A stretch of DNA of 45,185 nucleotides from Candidatus Methylomirabilota bacterium (GTDB lineage Bacteria > Methylomirabilota > Methylomirabilia > Methylomirabilales > 2-02-FULL-66-22): the NCBI GenBank assembly GCA_016209735.1, contig JACQVN010000029.1, forward strand, positions 1-45,185, read 5' to 3'. Both the position numbers and the translations under genes were made by a program. A model generated the notes under the pieces. It did no database searches. It saw only the letters and a list, made by a program, of their open reading frames with translations, and was not told the DNA's origin. This document shows, piece by piece, positions 16,968 to 24,831 of this stretch. Position 1 is the stretch's first letter; each line of letters begins with the position of its first letter.

Positions 16968-18086
16968 ATGGCAGACAGTTCGCTTTCCCTCCTCGCCGCG
17001 CCACCTGATCCCGGCGTGCCCGCCGCCGAGGTGGCGGGTCTCCGGAGCCTCGCCGCCCGCCGTTCCCCCCTGGCGCGGCCGGCCGAGCAGCTCCGAGTCC
17101 TCCACAGCGTCCCCTTGGCCCATGGGGACTTCGAGGCCGCCCTGGGTCGAGCCGGCTGGGACAGCCTCCGTCCGGCTGCCCTCGACATCTTCCAGATCAA
17201 CCTGGGAAAACTCTGCAACATGACCTGCCGGCACTGCCATGTGGATGCCGGTCCGGATCGCGTGGCCGAGAACATGACCCGGGAGACGGTGGACCTCTGC
17301 TTGGCCGCCCTGGACCGAACCGGCGCGCACACCGTGGATCTCACCGGCGGGGCGCCGGAGCTCAACCCCAACTTCCGCTACCTGGTCGGGCAGTGCCGGA
17401 CCCGGGGAAAGCACGTCATGGATCGGTGCAACCTCACCATCCTGCTGGTGCCGCGGTTCGCCGATCTCCCCGCCTGGCTGGCGGAGCGCGGGGTCGAAGT
17501 CGTTTGCTCCCTCCCCCATTTTCGCAAGATCGGCACGGACGCCCAGCGGGGCGAGGGGACCTTCGAGAAGTCCATCGAGGCGCTGCGGCGCCTCAACGCC
17601 GTAGGCTATGGCCAGGGAGACCCGCGGCGCCGGCTCACCCTGATCAGCAACCCGGTCGGGGCGTACCTCCCCGCTTCCCAGGCCGCCATGGAAAAGGACT
17701 GGAAAGAGCATCTGGCGCGGAAGCACGGCGTCGCTTTCGACCGGTTGTTTGTGCTGAACAATATGCCGATCAGCCGGTTCCTGGAATGGCTGCTGGAGAC
17801 CGGCAATCTCCAGACCTACCTGGAAAAGCTGACGGCCAGCTTCAATCCCGCCACCCTCTGCGGCCTGATGTGCCGGAATACGCTCTCCATTGGCTGGGAC
17901 GGCACCCTCTACGATTGCGACTTCAACCAGATGCTCGAGATCCCGGTCGCGTTGCCGGGCGGCGGGCGACCGCACGTCCGGGACCTGGCGCTCCCGGAAC
18001 TCCTTTCCCGGCGCATCCGCACGGGGCGCCACTGCTTCGGCTGCACCGCGGGTTCTGGCAGCACCTGAATGGGCTCCACGGCGTGA
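16968..18086 (+). CDS. arsS: Arsenosugar biosynthesis radical SAM protein ArsS, probable selenoprotein
   Basis: Radical SAM enzyme with the cluster motif CNMTCRHC near residue 84 and ArsS-family stretches such as LTGGAPELNPNFRYLV, DRCNLTILL, PATLCGLMCRNTLSIGWDG and the Cys-rich end HCFGCTAGSGS. ArsS is thought to build the deoxyadenosyl-arsenic bond from dimethylarsinous acid and SAM. The family normally ends CTAGxGSS-C-GG or similar. Here the frame reads CTAGSGST, then TGA (18066-18068, codon 367), then MGSTA and a second TGA ending at 18086. Some ArsS proteins are known or annotated as selenoproteins with Sec at this C-terminal cysteine. A 7-bp hairpin with loop AGTT follows at 18079-18096. 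If the TGA is simply a stop, the protein ends at 18068 and lacks this residue. Confidence 0.88.
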
Positions 18087-18096
18087 GTTCACGCCG
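18079..18096 (+). promoter_or_regulatory. Putative bacterial SECIS of arsS
   Basis: CGGCGTG (18079-18085) pairs perfectly with CACGCCG (18090-18096) around loop AGTT. The loop starts 17 nt after the TGA at 18066-18068 and contains GU. The hairpin overlaps the second TGA (18084-18086). Confidence 0.68.
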
Positions 18097-18227
18097 CCGC
18101 GCCGGCGAGCCCCGCTTCGGATTCGCTGGGCATGCCCGGGCGGTTCCGCGAATCGCCCGGCGGCGCGCCCGCATCTCAAATTTAGCGCCAGGATTGGGGC
18201 GTGGCATCCAGGGGAGGCCGATTCGCC

Positions 18228-18953
18228 GTGAATGATGTGCGTGCGAGAATTCCAACCGCGGGCAGAGCATCCTGGTCGCGGGTCATCCTCTGGGGGGTGG
18301 CGATCGCCGTGCTCCTCGCTCTGGGGAAGCTCGTCGATGCTCCCGCCATCTTCCGGAGCGCCCTGGAGTGGATCCAGGGACTCGGGCCCTGGGGGCCGGC
18401 GATCTTCATGGCACTCTACGTGGCCGCCACGGTGCTGCTCCTGCCGGCCTTCGTCCTGACGCTGGGGGCAGGGGCCGTGTACGGGGTCATCCTGGGATCC
18501 GTCCTGGTGTCCATCGGGGCCACGGTGGGGGCCACCGCCGCCTTCTTCATCGGCCGGTACCTCGCCCGGGAGTGGGTGGCGCGGAAGATCGAAGGAAACC
18601 CCGCTTTCAAGGCGCTGGACGAAGCCGTGGGGCGCGAGGGATGGAAAATCGTGGGGCTGACCCGCCTCTCCCCGGCACTCCCCTTCGTCCTACAGAACTA
18701 CGCCTACGGCTTGACCAGAGTCGTGGCGCGCGACTACATCCTGGCGTCCTGGATCGGCATGACGCCGGGGATCCTCATGTACGCCTACCTGGGATCTCTG
18801 GCCGGCGGTTTGGCAACCCTGGGGGCCTCGGGGAGCGCGCGCACCCCGGCGGAGTGGGCCCTGTACATTCTCGGGCTGGCGGCCACGGTAGCGGTCACCG
18901 TATACGTCACCCGGTTGGCTCGCGCCGCCTTACAGCAGCGCATTGCCGGCTGA
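18228..18953 (+). CDS. TVP38/TMEM64 (DedA-like) family membrane protein
   Basis: A membrane protein of about 241 residues with five or six hydrophobic segments and VTT/SNARE-associated family sequence, for example ALYVAATVLLLPAFVLTLGAG, then GYRL-like arm AAFFIGRYLAREWV and LTRLSPALPFVLQNYAYGLT. The GTG at 18228 is preferred because GGGGAGG lies 10 nt upstream; an in-frame GTG at 18201 is the alternative. TVP38 proteins often sit beside MerA-like flavoproteins and arsenosugar genes, as here: the flavoprotein gene begins 18 nt downstream. A role in lipid or small-molecule handling at the membrane is likely, but the substrate is unknown. Confidence 0.88.
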   Translation: MNDVRARIPTAGRASWSRVILWGVAIAVLLALGKLVDAPAIFRSALEWIQGLGPWGPAIFMALYVAATVLLLPAFVLTLGAGAVYGVILGSVLVSIGATVGATAAFFIGRYLAREWVARKIEGNPAFKALDEAVGREGWKIVGLTRLSPALPFVLQNYAYGLTRVVARDYILASWIGMTPGILMYAYLGSLAGGLATLGASGSARTPAEWALYILGLAATVAVTVYVTRLARAALQQRIAG

Positions 18954-18971
18954 GGAAAGCGAGGAGGCGTC

Positions 18972-20510
18972 ATGGCGGAGAGTCCGGATCGCGCCGCGGA
19001 AGCCGGTCGGATCGCTCCCTGGGACGAGCACAACCAGGCATTGGTACGGAATGTTCACCCCCCGGATTGGGTGAATCCTGCGCCGGCTGCCTGCTACAAT
19101 CTGGTCGTCATCGGTGCGGGGACCGCGGGGCTGGTGACCGCCATCGGGGCCGCGGGGCTGGGGGCGAAGGTGGCCCTCGTCGAGCGGGAGCTGTTGGGGG
19201 GGGACTGCCTCAACATCGGCTGTGTTCCCTCCAAGGCGCTGATTCGCGCCGCCCGTGCCTGGGCGGACGTCCGGGATGCCGGGGAGTACGGGGCGGAGGT
19301 CCCGCCGGGCGGTGCGGTGAACTTTCCCGCCGTCATGGAGCGGATGCGGCGGCTCCGGGCCCGCATCAGCGCAAACGACTCGGTCTGGCGGTGCCGCGAC
19401 GGGGGCGTGGACGTCTTCCTTGGCGAGGGCCGATTCTCGGGCCCGGATGCGGTCGAGGTCGCCGGGAAGACCCTGCGATTCAAGAAAGCCGTCATCGCCA
19501 CGGGGGCCCGGGCCGCCGCCCCGCCGATCCCCGGGTTGGCCGACGCGGGGTATCTCACCAACGAGACCGTCTTCAGCCTGACGGCGTTACCGCACCGCTT
19601 GGCCGTGATCGGCGCCGGGCCCCTCGGGTGCGAGCTGGCGCAAGTATTCGCGCGCTGCGGTAGCCAGGTGTACCTGGTCGAGGCGCTGCACGGCATCCTC
19701 CCCAACGAGGATCGCGATGCCGGGGAGATCGTCCTCCGGTCGCTTCTCCGCGACGGCGTCACCCTCCTCTGTTGTGGCAGCGACCTGAAGGTCAGCAGGG
19801 AGGAGGGGGGGAAGCGCCTCACGGTCGATTCCCACGGGCAGCACCATGACCTCCCGGTGGACGAAATCCTCGTCGGGGTGGGGCGGCGGCCGAACGTCGA
19901 GCGTCTTGGTCTGGACACGGTCGGTGTCGCCGTGGGAAAGACCGGGGTCACGGTGAATGACCGGATGCAGACGACCAACCCGCGGATCTACGCCGCTGGG
20001 GACGTCTGCTCCCCGTTTAAGTTCACGCACGCCGCGGACTTCCAGGCGCGCATCGTGATCCAGAACGCCCTCTTCCTCGGGCGTGCCAAGGTGTCCGCCC
20101 TCACCATTCCGTGGTGCACGTACACCGATCCGGAGGTCGCACACGTCGGCTTGCACGAGCGGGACGCGAACGACAGGGGCATTCGCACCCGGACGTTCGT
20201 CCAGGAGCTCGATGACGTGGACCGCGCGATTCTCGACGGAGAGAGCAAGGGCTTCGTCAAGGTCCACGTGCGGGAGGGAACGGACAAGATCCTGGGAGCC
20301 ACCATCGTGGCGCGGCACGCCGGCGAGATGCTGCCGGAATTGACGATGGCGATGACCCACGGGATCGGTCTCGGTCGGATCGCCCAGGTGATCCACACCT
20401 ATCCGACGCAGGCCGAGGCGATCCGCAAGCTGGGCGACCAGTACCATAGGACCCGGCTGACCCCCTTCGTCAAGGGGCTCTTCCGGCGGTGGCTGGCATG
20501 GAGCCGGTGA
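18972..20510 (+). CDS. MerA-like FAD-dependent pyridine nucleotide-disulfide oxidoreductase
   Basis: A 512-residue flavoprotein of the dihydrolipoamide dehydrogenase/mercuric reductase group. The FAD-binding motif is VVIGAGTAGLVTAIG near residue 47, the redox-active disulfide is GGDCLNIGCVPSKALIR, the NAD(P)H motif is LAVIGAGPLGCELAQ, and a second FAD motif is IYAAGDVC. The C-terminal dimerisation domain has the HxxxxE-type IHTYPTQAEA. The N-terminal heavy-metal-associated domain and the C-terminal Cys pair of true MerA are absent, so mercury reduction is unlikely to be its main job. The ATG at 18972 follows GAGGAGG. It may supply electrons to thiol or selenol proteins of the same run; that is inference. 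Confidence 0.9.
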   Translation: MAESPDRAAEAGRIAPWDEHNQALVRNVHPPDWVNPAPAACYNLVVIGAGTAGLVTAIGAAGLGAKVALVERELLGGDCLNIGCVPSKALIRAARAWADVRDAGEYGAEVPPGGAVNFPAVMERMRRLRARISANDSVWRCRDGGVDVFLGEGRFSGPDAVEVAGKTLRFKKAVIATGARAAAPPIPGLADAGYLTNETVFSLTALPHRLAVIGAGPLGCELAQVFARCGSQVYLVEALHGILPNEDRDAGEIVLRSLLRDGVTLLCCGSDLKVSREEGGKRLTVDSHGQHHDLPVDEILVGVGRRPNVERLGLDTVGVAVGKTGVTVNDRMQTTNPRIYAAGDVCSPFKFTHAADFQARIVIQNALFLGRAKVSALTIPWCTYTDPEVAHVGLHERDANDRGIRTRTFVQELDDVDRAILDGESKGFVKVHVREGTDKILGATIVARHAGEMLPELTMAMTHGIGLGRIAQVIHTYPTQAEAIRKLGDQYHRTRLTPFVKGLFRRWLAWSR

Positions 20511-20534
20511 GCCCGCCGGCCCGGGCCGGCGGGC
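20511..20534. repeat. Perfect 24-nt palindrome after the flavoprotein gene
   Basis: Positions 20511-20522 are the exact reverse complement of 20523-20534 (GCCCGCCGGCCC followed by its complement). It begins immediately after the TGA of the MerA-like gene. In RNA it would form a very stable GC hairpin with no U-tract, so it could attenuate transcription or stabilise the upstream message before the glycosyltransferase gene. Confidence 0.6.
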
Positions 20535-20670
20535 CATGGGGGTGGCGGGGGAAGGTGCGGCTCGTCTGGCCGGGCGCTCTGGCGTGCCTGGTCGGGCTGA
20601 CGCCGGTTGGGGAGGCCATCGAGCAGGTTGTGGTCCGAGTTTTCCCGCTACCTTCCTCTGGGGTCGGCAT

Positions 20671-21396
20671 ATGCGGCTGAGCGTTGTTGTTCCTGTGCTC
20701 AACGACGCGCACAATCTCGGGCGAGTGCTGGGGCACCTGGCGGCGGAGTGTCCGGAGGCCGACGTGATCGTGGTGGATGGGGGCAGTGCGGACGGAAGCG
20801 CCGCCGTGCCGATGAAGTATCTCGGGATCCGACTGGTCACGAGCGACCGGGGGCGCGCCCGCCAGATGAATGCGGGGGCGTCTGCCGCATCGGGCGATGT
20901 CCTCCTGTTCCTGCACGCCGACAGCCGATTGCCTGCGGGGGCCTCCGCCGCTATCGAGAAGGCCCTGCAGGACCCGCGGGTGGTGGGGGGTCGGTTCGAC
21001 GTCCGACTGGATTCCGCGTGCCCCATGCTGCGCGTGGTGGAGGGCATGATGAACCTGCGGTCACGGCTCACCGGCATCTCCACCGGAGACCAGGCGATCT
21101 TCGCCCGGCGGACCGTCTTCAACGCCATGGGGGGCTACGCGGAAATCCCGCTCATGGAGGATGTGGAGTTCACGCGCCGCCTGAAGAGGCAGGGCCGGCT
21201 GGCGGCCTTGGGGCTATGCGTGACCACGTCGGCCCGGAAGTGGGAGACGGAGGGGATCCTGCGGACGATCCTGCTGATGTGGGCGCTGCGTATCCTCTAT
21301 TTTGCCGGGATGTCCCCCGCCCGGCTGCACCGCTGGTACTACCCCAGGCTCCTGCCGCCCGAGCCGCCGGCCCGGGACGTATCTTCGCACCCGTGA
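20671..21396 (+). CDS. TIGR04283-type arsenosugar biosynthesis glycosyltransferase (GT2)
   Basis: A 241-residue family 2 glycosyltransferase: LSVVVPVLNDAHNL at the N-terminus, VIVVDGGSADGS as the nucleotide-binding loop, GRARQMNAGA, and the HADS form of the DxD region (FLHADSRLP). GDQAIFARR and EDVEFTRRLKRQG follow in the acceptor half. These are the hallmarks of the TIGR04283 group repeatedly found with arsS. The start ATG at 20671 begins exactly at the family sequence; the ribosome binding site is weak. It is the last gene of the plus-strand run. It presumably transfers a sugar moiety during arsenosugar assembly. Confidence 0.9.
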   Translation: MRLSVVVPVLNDAHNLGRVLGHLAAECPEADVIVVDGGSADGSAAVPMKYLGIRLVTSDRGRARQMNAGASAASGDVLLFLHADSRLPAGASAAIEKALQDPRVVGGRFDVRLDSACPMLRVVEGMMNLRSRLTGISTGDQAIFARRTVFNAMGGYAEIPLMEDVEFTRRLKRQGRLAALGLCVTTSARKWETEGILRTILLMWALRILYFAGMSPARLHRWYYPRLLPPEPPARDVSSHP

Positions 21397-21439
21397 GGCG
21401 CGAACGGCACGCGCCAGGCTTGCCCCGCATCGCTTCCTG

Positions 21440-21525
21440 GGTTTGTCTCATCTTCGTGGGCTTCGTGGTTGACCCCGGGTCCGGCACGATTCACCACGCA
21501 GGGCACGAGGGCCACGAAGAGGATC
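21440..21525. repeat. Imperfect inverted repeat of the CTTCGTGG/CCACGAAG type
   Basis: TCTTCGTGGGCTTCGTGG on the left is mirrored by a CCACG...GGCCACGAAGA segment on the right. Similar CTTCGTGG-containing palindromes are common dispersed intergenic repeats in GC-rich genomes. It lies between the convergent glycosyltransferase genes and may act as a bidirectional transcription stop. Confidence 0.5.
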
Positions 21526-21561
21526 CTGGTGGAGGAACGGCAATGCTGGGGCTTCCCGGGG

Positions 21562-22215
21562 CTATTGGCCCAGGGTGAGTCGTTGCAGAAACGCCGCCGT
21601 GTGCGGCGCGGTGCTCGCGCGGTCCATCCGCAATTCCGCCTGCAGTCTGGCCAAGTCGGGCGGGGTGTCCACGTCGTACCACGTCGGGAGAAGGGTAGTC
21701 CGCAGGCCGAGGCGCCCTGCGCGTTCTCGGGTTTCGGCCAAGACCGTCGGCGTGCCCCAGGAGATGCCGACGAAGAGCTCCGACAGGGGGCGACGCAGGC
21801 CGATGAGGTAGTAGCCGCCGTCCTCCGAGGGGCCGAGGACCAGTTCCGCGCGGCCGCCGGCCAAGCCGACGACAGCGCCGGCCAGGATGCTGGCGGGAAG
21901 GGTGGGGGTGTCGGTTCCGAGAATGATCACCGCGGGATGGCCGGCGCCAAGCAGGCGGCGGGACAGCCGGTCCATGCGCTCGCCGAGGTCATGGCCTTGC
22001 TGCGGAATCCGGAAAATGGCGTTGTCTGCGAGGCCCCGGAACGCGTCCTGCGCCCCGGCGGGGGAATAGGCGAGGTACGTGCTGGTGCCGGCCGTGCCTC
22101 GGGCCTTGGCCAGGCTGTCGAGCAAGAAACAGCGTGCGAGAGATGCCGCCTGCTCTGGCACGAGCGGAGGGCACAGACGGGTCTTCACCCCGCCGGGAAG
22201 GGGGGCCTTGGCCAT
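21562..22215 (-). CDS. TIGR04282-type arsenosugar biosynthesis glycosyltransferase
   Basis: A protein of about 217 residues with MAKAPLPGGVKTRLCPPL at the N-terminus and LGTDTPTLP, ELVLGPSEDGGYYLIGL and WYDVDTPPDL, the signature of the TIGR04282 (DUF2064, nucleotidyl/glycosyltransferase-like) family that pairs with TIGR04283 and ArsS. Homologues usually begin a few residues earlier with ALAIMAKAP; here that sequence is also encoded upstream in frame (CALAIMAKAP), so the real start may be a non-ATG codon around 22230-22250. The gene is convergent with the TIGR04283 gene, so it must have its own promoter. Confidence 0.88.
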   Translation of the reverse strand: MAKAPLPGGVKTRLCPPLVPEQAASLARCFLLDSLAKARGTAGTSTYLAYSPAGAQDAFRGLADNAIFRIPQQGHDLGERMDRLSRRLLGAGHPAVIILGTDTPTLPASILAGAVVGLAGGRAELVLGPSEDGGYYLIGLRRPLSELFVGISWGTPTVLAETRERAGRLGLRTTLLPTWYDVDTPPDLARLQAELRMDRASTAPHTAAFLQRLTLGQ

Positions 22216-22494
22216 GATGGCCAGGGCGCAATGACCAACATCACTCTTCAGCCCAAACTCCGGAGGTCGAGGGTCTGCCGAGCCAATGCCACCGGCGCCT
22301 CAACCGTTGATTCGCGTGGGTGGATACCCCACAGCCTGCCGCGCACCCCTCGCCCTGCTCCTGTCCCCGCCGGGCACCCGCCCCAGGCCGGTGGGGGAAA
22401 GGCGGAGAGGAGAAGGATCGATGGAGACTCCCCGGATTTCCCGGGGGAGGAATCTCTGGGACACCCTACGTCGGGGGAAGGGGGGTGTCAAGCG

Positions 22495-22536
22495 CGACTC
22501 TTTGGTTTTTGCGTGCAGCCCAAAAACCAGCGGGGA
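22495..22536. repeat. Dispersed hairpin repeat, copy 1 (GGTTTTTGCG ... AAAAACCAGCGG)
   Basis: TGGTTTTTG and CAAAAACCA form a 9-bp inverted repeat followed by GCGG. A closely similar element with a 12-bp stem lies after livF (40844-40878). Both have the same arm sequence and the same AAAAACCAGCGG right flank, so they look like copies of one dispersed intergenic element rather than unrelated terminators. Confidence 0.6.
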
Positions 22537-22601
22537 ACTTTTTTCCCGTCCAAGGGTCGAATTCCCCAAGGGTTCCGGGAGGGGACCTCATGTGCTTTCC
22601 C

Positions 22602-22630
22602 TTGACGGGATTGCCGTCGGTTGATATAAA
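22602..22630 (+). promoter_or_regulatory. Sigma-70-like promoter of the tol operon
   Basis: TTGACG (22602-22607) and TATAAA (22625-22630) are separated by exactly 17 nt, a near-consensus housekeeping promoter. tolQ starts about 20 nt downstream of the -10 box, so the transcript leader is short. The rest of 22216-22600 holds no recognised gene. Confidence 0.72.
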
Positions 22631-22650
22631 CTGACCATGGGATTGCGCGG

Positions 22651-23373
22651 ATGAATGCCATCAATCTGGTCATGCAGGCCGGCATTGTCGCCAAAGCCGT
22701 CCTCGGCATCCTCCTGGTTTTTTCCCTGGCCTGCTGGACCATCATCTTCCTGAAAGTGTCGGCGTTTCGCCGGGCGGATCGCCAGGATGAGCGGTTTCTG
22801 CGCGTATTCCGGGAGGGCAAGAACCTTGCCAACACCTATGAGGAATGCCGCCGGTACTCGCACAGCCCCCTCGCCATTCTCTTCCGGGAGGGCTATCGGG
22901 AGTTGGTGGCGGGCCTCAAGGGGGGGAACCCCGGCCCGGCGACTCCGGCAGGGCAACCCGAGACCGCAGGGCGGGGGCCGGAGATTCCCATCGAAGCTTT
23001 CCTGGCCCGGCTTTCGCGGATGCTGCGGCACGCCTCGCTGCGAGAGGTCTCGACGCTGGAGCGTTCGCTCATGTTCCTGGCGACCACCGGAAACGTCGCG
23101 CCGTTCGTGGGGCTCTTCGGGACCGTGTGGGGGATCATGGATGCCTTCCACAGCATTGGCATGACCGGGTCGGCGAATCTTGGCGCCGTGGCGCCGGGAA
23201 TCGCGGAGGCGTTGATCGCCACGGCGGCGGGGATCGCCGTGGCCATCCCGGGTGTCATGGGGTACAACTACTTCCTCAACCGGATCAAAGGGGTGGCCAC
23301 CCGGATGGATCTCTTTACCCTGGAATTCCTCGGCATTGCCGAGCGACTGGCCCTGCGTGTGGGACGGGGGTAA
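22651..23373 (+). CDS. tolQ: TolQ, inner-membrane proton channel subunit
   Basis: A 240-residue TolQ/ExbB/MotA-family protein. It has one N-terminal membrane segment (about 13-35), a cytoplasmic region, and two further segments (about 150-175 and 185-210) with the family core TGNVAPFVGLFGTVWGIMDAF and ALIATAAGIAVAIPGVMGYN. TolQ with TolR uses proton flow to energise TolA for outer-membrane constriction and integrity. The cytoplasmic insert PGPATPAGQPETAGRG is a little longer and more Pro/Gly-rich than usual. First gene of the operon; tolR follows after 41 nt. Confidence 0.95.
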   Translation: MNAINLVMQAGIVAKAVLGILLVFSLACWTIIFLKVSAFRRADRQDERFLRVFREGKNLANTYEECRRYSHSPLAILFREGYRELVAGLKGGNPGPATPAGQPETAGRGPEIPIEAFLARLSRMLRHASLREVSTLERSLMFLATTGNVAPFVGLFGTVWGIMDAFHSIGMTGSANLGAVAPGIAEALIATAAGIAVAIPGVMGYNYFLNRIKGVATRMDLFTLEFLGIAERLALRVGRG

Positions 23374-23414
23374 CGGCCCGGGGCTGAGGGCCGGCGCAGA
23401 CGGGGGCGCGAATC

Positions 23415-23849
23415 ATGGCATACAAGCCGATGGATATCGGTTCGGAAAATCGCCTGGGGCCGGCGCTCTCGGACATCAATGTCACGCCGTTCGTGGACGT
23501 GGTCCTGGTTTTGCTGGTGATCTTCCTCATCACGGCCCCCATGATGTTGGGGGGGATCGACGTGCGGGTGCCGCGCACGGAGACGCGCAACATAAAGCCC
23601 GAAGAGCGGCTCATCCTCACCGTCACCAAGGATCGCGGCCTCTTCCTGGAGAATCAGCCCATCACGCTGGACCGGCTCTCCAAGGTCCTGAGCGGCATGG
23701 TCCAGCGGAACCCCAAGTCGGCAGTCTTCCTGAAGGCGGACGAGGCCGTGGCCTACGGGACCGTGATGCGGGTCATGGACGTGATCAAGAAGGCCGGCAT
23801 CGACCGGGTGGGCATGGTCACCGAGCCGGTGGGGCCCGGGCGGAGTTGA
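23415..23849 (+). CDS. tolR: TolR, ExbD-family channel subunit
   Basis: A 144-residue ExbD/TolR-family protein: short cytoplasmic N-terminus, a single membrane helix with the family start DINVTPFVDVVLVLLVIFL containing the protonatable Asp, then a periplasmic domain ending in DRVGMVTEP. It forms the stator channel with TolQ. Downstream tolA begins 4 nt after its stop. Confidence 0.95.
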   Translation: MAYKPMDIGSENRLGPALSDINVTPFVDVVLVLLVIFLITAPMMLGGIDVRVPRTETRNIKPEERLILTVTKDRGLFLENQPITLDRLSKVLSGMVQRNPKSAVFLKADEAVAYGTVMRVMDVIKKAGIDRVGMVTEPVGPGRS

Positions 23850-23852
23850 CCC

Positions 23853-24830
23853 ATGGTTGCGGTCAGCCGCCTCGCTGCGCCGGGACCGCCCCTCAAGGAG
23901 GTATGGGGCACTTTCGGCCTCTCGGTGCTGCTGCACCTGGTCCTCATCGCCATTGCCATTGTCGTTCCCCGATTTCAGGTCGGCAGGTACATCACGATCC
24001 CGGTCACGTATACGGTGAACCTCGTCAGTACCGCGCCGGGAGGGCGGACCGCGGCTCCTGCCAGGGCCGCCGCTCCGGCTCCGCGGCCCCCCGCGAAGGC
24101 CCCCGCCCCGGCCCCGCCGGCGAAGGCGAGTCCCGCCCCGGCCGCGCCTTCCCCCCGGACTGCTCCGCCCCCCCCTCCCCCTGCGCCCCGGCCGACGGAG
24201 GAATTGGCCCTGCCCGGGCGGCGCCCGGCCAAGCCGGCGCCCAGCAAGGAAGAGCCCACACTGCGTCCTCCCGCCCTCACAGAGCGGCAGACGCCGCGAC
24301 AGCCTGTCCGGCCGGCCCCGGCACCGCCGGTTCCGGTGGCGCCCGCCCCCATTCCGCCGGCGCCGCTCCCGGCCGCGGTACCAGCGCCGGCGCCGACTGC
24401 TCCGGCCGCGGTACCAGCGCCGGCGCCGACGGCCCCGGCCAAGCCGGTGCCGCTGGCCAGCGTGACGCCGGCTCCGGCCAGCAGTGCGCCGGCCAAGGCG
24501 AGCGGGGTGGAGGTCGCCAGTCCCGGAACGGGTGCGGGGGGCGGGACGGCGCTGGCCCAGTACCTCACCCTGGTGGATTGGAAAATTCAGGGAAACTGGG
24601 TTCCGGTGGCCTCGGCGAAAGAACCGGAGGCCGTTGTCATCATTCGCTTCCGCGTGCTCCGCTCCGGCCAGGTGAAGGAATTGGCCCTGGAGCAGAGCTC
24701 CGGCGACGCCAGCATGGACAACGCGGCGATGCGGGCGATCCGGCAGAGCCAGCCGCTTCCCCCCTTTCCCAATCTGCTGACCGAGCCGCTCTTGGATCTG
24801 CGGTATCGATTCGTGATGGAGCGTGGATGA
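23853..24830 (+). CDS. tolA: TolA/TonB-type energy-transducing protein
   Basis: A 325-residue protein with one N-terminal membrane anchor (residues about 24-44, FGLSVLLHLVLIAIAIVV), a long Pro/Ala-rich linker (about 60-220) that would span the periplasm, and a C-terminal TonB-like domain (about 230-325; VIIRFRVLRSGQVKELALEQSSG). Its position between tolR and tolB identifies it as TolA, though the Pro-rich linker replaces the long helical domain of enterobacterial TolA. The stop overlaps the tolB start region. Confidence 0.9.
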   Translation: MVAVSRLAAPGPPLKEVWGTFGLSVLLHLVLIAIAIVVPRFQVGRYITIPVTYTVNLVSTAPGGRTAAPARAAAPAPRPPAKAPAPAPPAKASPAPAAPSPRTAPPPPPPAPRPTEELALPGRRPAKPAPSKEEPTLRPPALTERQTPRQPVRPAPAPPVPVAPAPIPPAPLPAAVPAPAPTAPAAVPAPAPTAPAKPVPLASVTPAPASSAPAKASGVEVASPGTGAGGGTALAQYLTLVDWKIQGNWVPVASAKEPEAVVIIRFRVLRSGQVKELALEQSSGDASMDNAAMRAIRQSQPLPPFPNLLTEPLLDLRYRFVMERG

Positions 24831-24831
24831 G

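Noticed and set aside
18972-20510. True mercuric reductase (MerA)
   Set aside because: The active-site disulfide is present, but the heavy-metal-binding N-terminal domain and the C-terminal cysteine pair are absent, and no mer genes are nearby.
20489-20680. Small frame (63 codons) between the flavoprotein and glycosyltransferase genes
   Set aside because: It overlaps the end of the flavoprotein gene and crosses the perfect palindrome; there is no ribosome binding site or recognisable sequence.
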